From: Gammaproteobacteria bacterium
GTDB lineage: Bacteria; Pseudomonadota; Gammaproteobacteria; Pseudomonadales; Azotimanducaceae
Assembly: GCA_002708205.1 (NCBI GenBank)
Contig: PAMR01000023.1
Location: 2,499 to 8,188, forward strand
Length of the DNA stretch: 5,690 nt
Direction of reading: 5' to 3'
Made by a program: the position numbers and the translations under genes. The first letter of the stretch is position 1; every line of letters starts with the position of its first letter. Shown piece after piece: positions 1 through 5,418 of this stretch. Below the pieces are notes generated by a model. That model did no database searches and was not told the origin of the DNA. It saw nothing but the letters and a program-made list of their open reading frames with translations.

Positions 1-20
1 CCAAATCGAACCAAATCGAA
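1..20. repeat. 10-bp perfect tandem duplication
   Basis: The decamer CCAAATCGAA occurs twice back to back, immediately downstream of the zapE stop codon. The window begins inside it, so the full copy number is unknown. It could be the end of a longer tandem array or just a local duplication. The 39 bases left of zapE contain no hairpin followed by a T-run, so no zapE terminator is visible. Confidence 0.7.
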
Positions 21-39
21 AAGCTTCAGAAATAACAAA

Positions 40-1161
40 TTATGGGCGATGTGGACGGGATAAATAGTCGTCAGATTGCATTTCACTAATACGACTTTTT
101 GTCCGCTCAAATTCCTTCGCCAGCAACGATCCTTGATAGAGGTCTAGTAATTTTACTTGGGCAACAAAAAGTACCTTTACTTTACGGTCATAAAATTCAT
201 CGATAAGACCAATGAATCTTCTCGTTTGATTCTCGTAACTCTCGGTCAGTCTTGGTATGTCAACAATCAGAACAGTATGGAAGATACGTGCCAGTTCTAT
301 GTAATCGTTATTACTTCGAGGTCCATCACATAATTCACAAAATTCGAAAGCTGCGATTCCCTGTTCGTCTACACCACTATATAGAGTACAGATCGGGCGA
401 TCGTTAATATTTAGGATTTTATTTTTTTGGTACCCAACATCGCTCAACTCTAAAAGCTTGTCATAAACTCTGTATTCGACACTGCCAAGTACCTCATATA
501 TTGACGTTCGTCTAAGGGAATCGAGCCGATAATCTTTATCCCCGCCTATCTTTATAATGTCCGTATATTCTTGCAGAAGAGCGATAGCGGGCAAAAAACG
601 TTTTCTTTGCAAACCGTTTTCATATAATTCGTTGGGGGCCACGTTTGAAGTTGCGACTAGAATGACTCCACGTGCAAATAGTCCACTTAGCAATTCGCCA
701 AGAATCATTGCATCTCCGATGTCGGAGACGAAAAACTCATCAAAACATATAACTTTGGCTTGGGCAGCAAAGTCTCCTGCTATAGATAGAAGTGGATCCT
801 CGGTTCCTTTTTTTTCTGTTAGGGCTCGGTGTACTTTCGCCATAAATCGATGAAAGTGTAGTCGTTGCTTAGGAACAACCAGACTTTCATAGAAAAGATC
901 CATTACATGGGTTTTACCTCGACCAACACCGCCCCATATATAAAGACCTTTTAGGTTAGGCTCTGATCCTCGTAAACCAATCCAACTGAATATCCTATCC
1001 TTAAGATTTATGTTACTGCTGATACGACTATTTAACGTCTGTTGTAATATGGTTAAGTGAGAGAGGACCTCCCTTTGTGACGGGTCGTCACGAAATCCAT
1101 TAGATACGGAGGCTTCATACAACCGTATAGGGCTTAAGATTTCTCCTTTAGGAAAATCCAC
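40..1161 (-). CDS. zapE: Cell division protein ZapE (AFG1-like P-loop ATPase)
   Basis: ZapE is a cytoplasmic ATPase that, in E. coli, binds FtsZ and modulates the Z-ring during constriction; it belongs to the AFG1/LACE1 family. The 373-residue length is normal. Visible motifs are the Walker A loop GGVGRGKT (77-84), the Walker B and family signature FDEFFVSDI (140-148), sensor-like TSN (171-173), the arginine-containing QRKRFLP (185-191), a DYRL element (210-213), FCELCDGPRS near 273-282 and a C-terminal SRISEMQS. All key residues are intact. The start is GTG at 1161-1159. It has only a weak, distant AGGGA upstream, while a stronger AAGGAG lies inside the first codons, so the exact start is uncertain. 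A candidate promoter precedes the gene in the gap after hisD, suggesting at least partly separate transcription. Confidence 0.95.
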   Translation of the reverse strand: MDFPKGEILSPIRLYEASVSNGFRDDPSQREVLSHLTILQQTLNSRISSNINLKDRIFSWIGLRGSEPNLKGLYIWGGVGRGKTHVMDLFYESLVVPKQRLHFHRFMAKVHRALTEKKGTEDPLLSIAGDFAAQAKVICFDEFFVSDIGDAMILGELLSGLFARGVILVATSNVAPNELYENGLQRKRFLPAIALLQEYTDIIKIGGDKDYRLDSLRRTSIYEVLGSVEYRVYDKLLELSDVGYQKNKILNINDRPICTLYSGVDEQGIAAFEFCELCDGPRSNNDYIELARIFHTVLIVDIPRLTESYENQTRRFIGLIDEFYDRKVKVLFVAQVKLLDLYQGSLLAKEFERTKSRISEMQSDDYLSRPHRP

Positions 1162-1212
1162 CTCTCAAAAAGTCCCTTTTTTCGATTCCATTGGCTACCA
1201 AATGGATCGATA

Positions 1213-1240
1213 TCTATAGCTTTTAGTGCGGAATTGTCCA
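1213..1240 (-). promoter_or_regulatory. Candidate sigma-70 promoter for zapE
   Basis: On the minus strand, TGGACA (5 of 6 to the -35 consensus) and TATAGA (4 of 6 to the -10 consensus) are separated by 16 bp. Transcription would start near 1206, giving a leader of about 45 nt before the zapE GTG. This is the only plausible promoter I found in the 177-bp hisD-zapE gap. A run of nine A (nine T on the minus strand) at 1259-1267 lies between hisD and this site, but no GC-rich stem precedes it, so it is not called as a hisD terminator. Confidence 0.4.
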
Positions 1241-1338
1241 GTTACTTTGAACTCCACGAAAAAAAAATTTAAACGGATAAACCACATAACCACCCCCAGA
1301 ACTCTTGCATTGAAACTGGTTGCATTTCCACAACTAGG

Positions 1339-2637
1339 CTAGTCTCGGATTCGAGCTCGTGCAGCAGATGCATGTGCGGTTAAGCCTTCCATGTCCGCAA
1401 TAACTGCTGCAATACTCGCTACATCATTCAATCCTTCTGGAACGCATTCAATTACAGAACTTCGTTTCTGGAAGTCGTAGACCCCAAGTGGCGAGCTATA
1501 GCGAGCCGTTCCGAATGTAGGAAGAACGTGACTGGGGCCTGCCGAATAATCACCTAAAACTTCCGGAGTTTTCACACCCAGAAAGATGGCTCCAGCATGT
1601 CTTACTTGCTGCATCAGTTTTCGGGGTTTTGCTACGGCGAGCTGAAGATGCTCCGGCGCAATAATATTCGATATTGCAACAGCTTCCTCCAGATCTTTGG
1701 TTAGGACAAAAGCTCCCCTGGTCTCGAGGGATTTCACGATAATATTTTTGCGGCTCAACGAATCGATGTGCCTCTCCATCGATTCTTCAACAAGCCTTAA
1801 AAAATTCTCGTCCGGACAAAGCAAAATACTTTGCGAATTCTCACCGTGCTCCGCTTGGGAAAATAGATCTAAGGCGACCCAATCTGGGTTAGCTGTTGGA
1901 TCAGCAATTATTAACACCTCGCTCGGTCCAGCAATCATATCGATTCCAACAGGGCCGTATACCAGTCGTTTAGCAGCCGCGACAATTGCTCCGCCCGGGC
2001 CGACAATTTTGTCGACCTTTCTTATAGTTTCTGTGCCATAGGCCATCGCCGCAACCGCTTGGGCACCTCCGATAGAATATACTTCCCTTACTCCGGTTAT
2101 GTGCAGTGCTGCAAGCACATGAGAATTACGTTGTCCTTGAGGTGTGGGAACCGCCACTGCGATTTCCGATACTCCAGCTACTGTCGCCGGGATCACTGTC
2201 ATAAGCACGGACGAAGGATAGGCCGCCTGACCTCCGGGGACATACACTCCGACACGATCCAAAGCTGTCACTATCTGCCCTATGTTATTTCCAGAATCAT
2301 CAGTTATCTGAAAGTCGCCTTGTTTTTGTGCCCTGTGATATTTTTCTATTCGATTTGCAGCCTGCACCAAAGCGTCGCTATCTTTCTCAGGAATTTCTTC
2401 AAAGGCCGAACGCAATTCAGATTGATCTATGGCCAGATCTAATACTGTCTCAGAATAGACTTTATCGTATTTACGACAGAGGTTTAGAACAGAGGAATCG
2501 CCCTCTTTACGAACCTGATCAATGATTTCCTGGGCAAGATTTGCTACGTGTGGATCTTCTCTCGCGTTCCACCGCAGAAGACTATCAAGTTCCTTCCGAA
2601 AGCCTACCGCCCCAGAATAGAGTCGCCTAATATTCAA
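1339..2637 (-). CDS. hisD: Histidinol dehydrogenase HisD
   Basis: HisD is the cytoplasmic zinc enzyme that oxidises L-histidinol to L-histidine in two NAD-dependent steps, the last reactions of histidine synthesis. The 432-residue length is typical. Zinc ligands are visible as Q261 and H264 (SQAEHG), D363 (LGDYSAG) and H422 (LTAHA). The catalytic pair is E329-H330 (APEHL), and [10 protein letters not shown] spans 237-246. Y132 (VYVPGG) and Q193 (GGAQA) match the known NAD-contact positions. The usual GPGNAYV segment reads GPGGAIV (213-219), so the third NAD-contact residue, Asn, is Gly here. The start is TTG: AGGGGG lies 5 nt upstream, an in-frame stop (the ibaG TAG) precedes it, and no closer ATG or GTG exists. 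hisD follows ibaG by 9 bp and is probably co-transcribed with it. hisG, normally just upstream in gammas, is absent. Confidence 0.97.
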   Translation of the reverse strand: MNIRRLYSGAVGFRKELDSLLRWNAREDPHVANLAQEIIDQVRKEGDSSVLNLCRKYDKVYSETVLDLAIDQSELRSAFEEIPEKDSDALVQAANRIEKYHRAQKQGDFQITDDSGNNIGQIVTALDRVGVYVPGGQAAYPSSVLMTVIPATVAGVSEIAVAVPTPQGQRNSHVLAALHITGVREVYSIGGAQAVAAMAYGTETIRKVDKIVGPGGAIVAAAKRLVYGPVGIDMIAGPSEVLIIADPTANPDWVALDLFSQAEHGENSQSILLCPDENFLRLVEESMERHIDSLSRKNIIVKSLETRGAFVLTKDLEEAVAISNIIAPEHLQLAVAKPRKLMQQVRHAGAIFLGVKTPEVLGDYSAGPSHVLPTFGTARYSSPLGVYDFQKRSSVIECVPEGLNDVASIAAVIADMEGLTAHASAARARIRD

Positions 2638-2642
2638 ACAAA

Positions 2643-2648
2643 CCCCCT
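2643..2648 (-). promoter_or_regulatory. hisD ribosome binding site overlapping the ibaG stop
   Basis: The minus strand reads AGGGGG, 5 nt before the hisD TTG. Its first two bases are the last two bases of the ibaG TAG stop (2647-2649). This arrangement supports the TTG start and suggests translational coupling of hisD to ibaG. Confidence 0.6.
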
Positions 2649-2880
2649 AAACCTCGGCTAAGGTATGAGTAACGATAGAAACAGCATGCAAATGCCCACC
2701 TTGTATCAAATCATTAATACAAGAATAAATGAGCTGCTGTCTTGCAACCCGACTCATACCGACGAACGCCTCCGAAACTACTTTAATGTTCGCGCGATTG
2801 CCCTCCACAGACACATCAACTTCCAGATTTTCATCGTTCGAAAGTAACTCTTCAATATTTGCTTGAATCTCTTTCTCCAA
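2647..2880 (-). CDS. ibaG: BolA-family protein IbaG
   Basis: IbaG is a small cytoplasmic BolA-family protein. Family members partner with monothiol glutaredoxins in iron-sulfur cluster handling, and E. coli IbaG is linked to acid stress. The 77-residue product is close to the usual 80-90. The BolA core is visible: GMSRVARQQLIY (41-52) followed by LHAVSIVT (64-71), with H65 as the family's invariant histidine. The C-terminus reads TLAEV where relatives usually have TPAEW. The start is TTG with a good AAAGGAG 7 nt upstream; the next in-frame Met (M42) lies inside the core and is too late. Its position next to his and yrbG/kdsC/lpt genes fits ibaG rather than stand-alone bolA. The normal neighbours murA (downstream) and mlaB (upstream) are both missing. 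Confidence 0.93.
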   Translation of the reverse strand: MEKEIQANIEELLSNDENLEVDVSVEGNRANIKVVSEAFVGMSRVARQQLIYSCINDLIQGGHLHAVSIVTHTLAEV

Positions 2881-2887
2881 CCTATGG

Positions 2888-2894
2888 CTCCTTT
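2888..2894 (-). promoter_or_regulatory. ibaG ribosome binding site
   Basis: The minus strand reads AAAGGAG, separated by 7 nt from the TTG start. It is the clearest Shine-Dalgarno sequence in the window and decides the start, since no ATG or GTG lies in frame at a usable distance. Confidence 0.75.
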
Positions 2895-3037
2895 CCTCGA
2901 AAATTCAGAAAACGATAGCGCTAAGCCACCTATTTGGACGCATGACTTTCTAAGTCGCGCCTTAATTTGAGTCTAAAATAGCAATACTAGCGCAAAGCAC
3001 TCTAAGCTGCGGCAATGGAGCCAACCTAATTTAAGTG

Positions 3038-3052
3038 TGAATAAATTATTCA
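3038..3052. repeat. Perfect 7-1-7 palindrome, possible operator
   Basis: TGAATAA, one A, then TTATTCA form a perfect inverted repeat with 7-bp arms. Flanking AAGT (3033-3036) and ACTT (3055-3058) extend the symmetry with a one-base offset, giving a 26-bp near-palindrome. The 7-1-7 architecture is like a Fur box, and TGAAT/ATTCA half-sites are like ArgR boxes. It matches neither consensus well: the Fur arms differ at three positions, and the ArgR half-site spacing is 5 instead of 4. It is about 160 bp from the ibaG start and about 290 bp from the yrbG start. Confidence 0.45.
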
Positions 3053-3063
3053 GTACTTCTTTT

Positions 3064-3088
3064 AAAAATTAACTCGAAATCCGAGTTA
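3064..3088 (-). terminator. Weak terminator-like hairpin on the minus strand
   Basis: Complementary arms at 3070-3076 (TAACTCG) and 3082-3088 (CGAGTTA) enclose a 5-nt loop. On the minus strand the stem is followed by one A and five T, as in an intrinsic terminator. The stem is short and has only three GC pairs, so it would be weak. It would stop transcription running from the yrbG side toward ibaG. It could equally be an operator-type inverted repeat. Confidence 0.35.
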
Positions 3089-3104
3089 TGTCTTAGAAAC
3101 CTCG

Positions 3105-3126
3105 TACACGTGTATTAGGCTATAGC
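3105..3126. repeat. Two adjacent short palindromes (TACACGTGTA and GCTATAGC)
   Basis: A perfect 10-bp palindrome centred on CACGTG (3105-3114) is followed 4 bp later by the 8-bp palindrome GCTATAGC (3119-3126). They lie 16 bp from the hairpin at 3070-3088, so symmetric sequence is dense here. No specific regulator can be assigned. Confidence 0.4.
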
Positions 3127-3222
3127 GAGAAAACTACCGAGGAATATTCGGCTGAACTTTTAGTAAGAAAAGAACGCGACGTTCAAAACGTGATTTTGCG
3201 CATTAACACCATCTATAGCGTG

Positions 3223-3251
3223 TTGTTGATGTAAGATGCTCTCTAAATAAT
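3223..3251 (+). promoter_or_regulatory. Candidate promoter for the yrbG-kdsC-lpt operon
   Basis: TTGTTG (-35-like, only the first three bases match) and AATAAT (5 of 6 to TATAAT) are separated by an ideal 17 bp. Transcription would start near 3258, giving a leader of about 80 nt. The poor -35 keeps confidence low; it is the best sigma-70-like pair I found upstream of yrbG. Confidence 0.3.
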
Positions 3252-3338
3252 GCGTGACTCTCACAACAAAACCACCCTTTGCGAAGATGTCTATAGCCAC
3301 ATGATGACACCACCAACATTAACTAATTGATTCTCGAC

Positions 3339-4298
3339 ATGTTGTTATCAATATTCGGGTTAATTGTTGGACTGATCGCCCTGGTGTGGAGCGCTGATCG
3401 TTTCGTTACATATGCAGCGATTACAGCAAGTAATTTTGGCGTGTCGAGAATGGTAATTGGGCTGACCGTCGTATCGGTTGGTACTTCTGCACCCGAGATT
3501 TTCGTAGGTGTAATTGCATCTATTGACGGATCACCAACACTGGCCATTGGAAATGCTATTGGCTCCAATATTGCAAATATTGGTCTAGTGCTCGGAATTA
3601 CCGCATTGATCACACCTCTCCCCTTTCCTGGTGCAATTCTCAAACGTGAGGTGCCATGGCTAGTCCTCACCACCCTTCTCGCCTTAGTATGTCTAGCCAA
3701 CCTTTACTTAAGTTCGATCGACGGCATCATGCTCCTCTGTGGTCTCGGGCTGATTCTTTACAAACTCGCCAAACCCGGAAAACAGGCTGGTGGTATAGCG
3801 CCATCGTATGAAAACGAATTAGACGATCTACCAACATTGTCAACATCTTCAGGATTGTGGAGACTTCTACTATCTCTTGTTCTTCTTTTAACAGCGGCAG
3901 AAATTTTAACCAAATCTGCAGTCTTCATTGCATATCAACTTGGTGTTAGTGAGATCATCGTTGGTTTAACCGTAATCGCAATAGGCACGAGTTTACCTGA
4001 ACTGGCGGCTTCAGTAACTGCAGCCAAGAAAGGACAATCTGATATGGCCATTGGTAACGTTGTGGGCTCAAACATCTTAAATATTTTAGCGGTACTGGCT
4101 GTACCAGCCTTAATTCATCCCATTAATATAGATGCAATTGTCATCTTGAGAGACTACATGACGATGCTCGTTTTAACCGTAATTCTTGTCTTTTTCGCCT
4201 ATGCTGTTGGCTCTCAGAAAAAAATCACTCGCCTTGAAGGTTGTATACTTCTAGCAGCCTGGGTCGGCTACAACAGTGTACTCTATCATCAAGTTTAG
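3339..4298 (+). CDS. yrbG: Calcium/sodium antiporter family protein (YrbG-like)
   Basis: This is an inner-membrane protein of the Ca2+/cation antiporter superfamily, with about ten hydrophobic segments across 319 residues. The two inverted alpha-repeats are clear. The first has GTSAPE at 48-53 and GNAIGSNIAN at 71-80; the second has GTSLPE at 216-221 and GNVVGSNILN at 239-248. The acidic residues E53 and E221 that bind cation in NCX-type exchangers are present. A polar loop (about 143-170) separates the halves. The ATG at 3339 was chosen because MLLSIFGLIVGL aligns with the E. coli YrbG N-terminus; a TTG at 3327 would add four residues. No Shine-Dalgarno sequence is visible for either start. 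As in E. coli it heads the kds/lpt gene group, but kdsD, expected next, is missing. The physiological substrate is not certain. Confidence 0.93.
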   Translation: MLLSIFGLIVGLIALVWSADRFVTYAAITASNFGVSRMVIGLTVVSVGTSAPEIFVGVIASIDGSPTLAIGNAIGSNIANIGLVLGITALITPLPFPGAILKREVPWLVLTTLLALVCLANLYLSSIDGIMLLCGLGLILYKLAKPGKQAGGIAPSYENELDDLPTLSTSSGLWRLLLSLVLLLTAAEILTKSAVFIAYQLGVSEIIVGLTVIAIGTSLPELAASVTAAKKGQSDMAIGNVVGSNILNILAVLAVPALIHPINIDAIVILRDYMTMLVLTVILVFFAYAVGSQKKITRLEGCILLAAWVGYNSVLYHQV

Positions 4299-4312
4299 TG
4301 GGCATAGAATTA

Positions 4313-4828
4313 ATGAACAGAACCTTAACGCCAGAGCTATTACAAAAAATTAAAGGGGTGGAACTTCTAATACTTGACGTCGATGGAGTCCTAACAAACG
4401 GACAAATCTACTATGGGTCCAATGGAATCGAATTAAAGGCATTCAGCGCCCAAGATGGTTACGCTCTAAAAATGTTAACGAACATTGTCAAAACAGCCAT
4501 TATCAGTGGAAGAAATTCAGAAATTACTACAAGGCGTGCCTCTGAACTTGACATCGATCATGTTTTCCAAGGCGAAGAGAACAAAGAAAACGCTTTAAAT
4601 AAGCTTTTGGATATTACTGGCATTAAAAAAAATAGTATGGCTCATATTGGCGATGACATACCGGATCTTTGTATTTTTGACAATGTAGGGGTTGGTTTTG
4701 CACCGGCAAATGCCCACCCCGTTCTTCTACAAAACGCTGATTTCGTTACTACTAATAAAGGGGGCGACGGTGCCGTACGGGAGATATGCGAACTACTACT
4801 AAAAACCAAAAATCTTTGGGAATTCTAA
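4313..4828 (+). CDS. kdsC: 3-deoxy-D-manno-octulosonate 8-phosphate phosphatase KdsC
   Basis: KdsC is a cytoplasmic HAD-superfamily phosphatase that removes phosphate from Kdo-8-phosphate to give Kdo, the first sugar of the LPS inner core. The 171-residue product is close to the usual length. It shows motif I DVDGVLTNG with nucleophile D22 and D24, then FSAQDGY (44-50), motif II IISGR (63-67), motif III Q86-G87 with K91, and motif IV GDDIPD with D114, D115 and D118. The C-terminal GGDGAVREIC typical of KdsC is present, and no large cap domain is found, as expected for this tetrameric class. The ATG at 4313 was chosen, 14 bp after the yrbG stop; a longer frame from 4241 would overlap yrbG and add residues unlike the family. 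Shine-Dalgarno is weak. The 3' end overlaps lptC by 43 bp. Confidence 0.96.
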   Translation: MNRTLTPELLQKIKGVELLILDVDGVLTNGQIYYGSNGIELKAFSAQDGYALKMLTNIVKTAIISGRNSEITTRRASELDIDHVFQGEENKENALNKLLDITGIKKNSMAHIGDDIPDLCIFDNVGVGFAPANAHPVLLQNADFVTTNKGGDGAVREICELLLKTKNLWEF

Positions 4829-5418
4829 GCGCAATTCTAATTGGGCTCGGCCTTTTCTTTTTCTCTTGGATTATTTTTTCCCCCGATAGTAGAAAAACCC
4901 AAACTGTTCCGTCGGTACTCGCAGACGAACCCGACTATTACGCAAAAAAGGCCACCATGGGGGAATATAACAGCGATGGAAATCTTGAATATCACCTGAA
5001 GAGTGATTCGATCAGGCACTATGAATCGAAATTAGTCACCGAGCTTCTCAAGCCTCAAATAACAATACTCGATTCAAATCAAACACCATGGTCCATAAGA
5101 GCAGAAACTGGTCTTATTAGGTCAATGTCCAGAGCCTCTAATGTAGAGGCCAAAGATGATCAATTCGTATTAAAAGAAAACGTGGTGGTGTCGAATGAGG
5201 GTCCGACAATAGATGCATTTCATTTAAGAACCGAAATACTGTTTCTATATCCTCAAAGTCGGTACATAGAATCCGACTCCAAAATTCTGATTGAAACAAA
5301 ACAGTACCGAATAACAGCTGCAAATATGAATAGTCATCTAAACACACGATGGATTGATCTTGGCTCGTCCCACGAACAGCGTGTCATAATTCAGGACATA
5401 ACAAATGCCTTGGAATAA
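4786..5418 (+). CDS. lptC: LPS export protein LptC
   Basis: LptC is the bitopic inner-membrane subunit of the Lpt machine; it receives LPS from LptB2FG and passes it to LptA. The 210-residue product has a short positive N-terminus (R2, K6, K9), one membrane segment (about 11-31) and a periplasmic beta-jellyroll. Family features include PDYY (49-52), GNLEYHL (65-71), PW (101-102), a LKENVVVS strand (129-136) and the LRTEILFLYP segment (147-156). The ATG at 4786 gives a 43-bp overlap with kdsC. An in-frame TTG at 4816 would cut the overlap to 13 bp but would lose the positive residues that set topology, so ATG is preferred. GGAG lies only 2 nt before that ATG, so initiation may depend on coupling to kdsC. 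It is slightly longer than the E. coli protein. Confidence 0.93.
   Translation: MRTTTKNQKSLGILSAILIGLGLFFFSWIIFSPDSRKTQTVPSVLADEPDYYAKKATMGEYNSDGNLEYHLKSDSIRHYESKLVTELLKPQITILDSNQTPWSIRAETGLIRSMSRASNVEAKDDQFVLKENVVVSNEGPTIDAFHLRTEILFLYPQSRYIESDSKILIETKQYRITAANMNSHLNTRWIDLGSSHEQRVIIQDITNALE
5393..5396 (+). promoter_or_regulatory. lptA ribosome binding site
   Basis: AGGA lies 8 nt before the ATG at 5405 and inside the lptC coding sequence. It supports this lptA start and its 14-bp overlap with lptC. Confidence 0.5.

Larger units (their letters stand above)
2881..3338. other. 458-bp divergent intergenic region without a convincing gene
   Basis: This region separates the minus-strand ibaG-hisD pair from the plus-strand yrbG-kdsC-lpt operon. 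The open frames inside are short: 28 codons from 2884 and 26 codons from 3250 on the plus strand, a 38-codon frame at 3203-3319 on the minus strand, and a 45-codon stop-free stretch at 3097-3231 with no upstream start. None resembles a family I recognise. In other gammas the mlaFEDCB genes lie here. I could not see a recognisable Mla motif, such as a Walker A of MlaF, on either strand. The region does contain several inverted repeats, listed separately, so it probably carries regulatory sites for both arms. Confidence 0.7.

Noticed and set aside
557..853. Plus-strand 98-codon frame inside zapE
   Set aside because: It is antisense to the conserved AFG1 ATPase core, which is clearly the coding strand. 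The product resembles no family I know.
1259..1345. Intrinsic terminator for hisD at the A/T run 1259-1267
   Set aside because: There is a run of nine T on the minus strand, but I could find no stable GC-rich stem directly before it.
1697..2525. Plus-strand frames of 114, 127 and 65 codons within hisD
   Set aside because: All are antisense to HisD, whose catalytic and zinc motifs are intact. Two of them overlap each other in different frames.
2665..2847. 60-codon plus-strand frame over ibaG
   Set aside because: It is antisense to the BolA core, which has a clear ribosome binding site on the other strand.
2884..2970. 28-codon plus-strand ATG frame next to ibaG
   Set aside because: It is short, has no Shine-Dalgarno sequence, and its first bases are the ibaG ribosome-binding region read backwards.
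3038..3052. Fur box or ArgR box call for the 7-1-7 palindrome
   Set aside because: The arms differ from the Fur consensus at three of seven positions, and the TGAAT/ATTCA half-sites are one base too far apart for ArgR. It is reported only as an unassigned symmetric site.
3203..3319. 38-codon Cys-containing minus-strand frame in the divergent region
   Set aside because: There is no convincing ribosome binding site and no family resemblance, and it includes repeated low-information sequence around two CTATAG sites.
3323..3700. 125-codon minus-strand frame over the yrbG 5' end
   Set aside because: It is antisense to the first alpha-repeat of the antiporter. Its composition looks like reverse-frame translation of a membrane protein.
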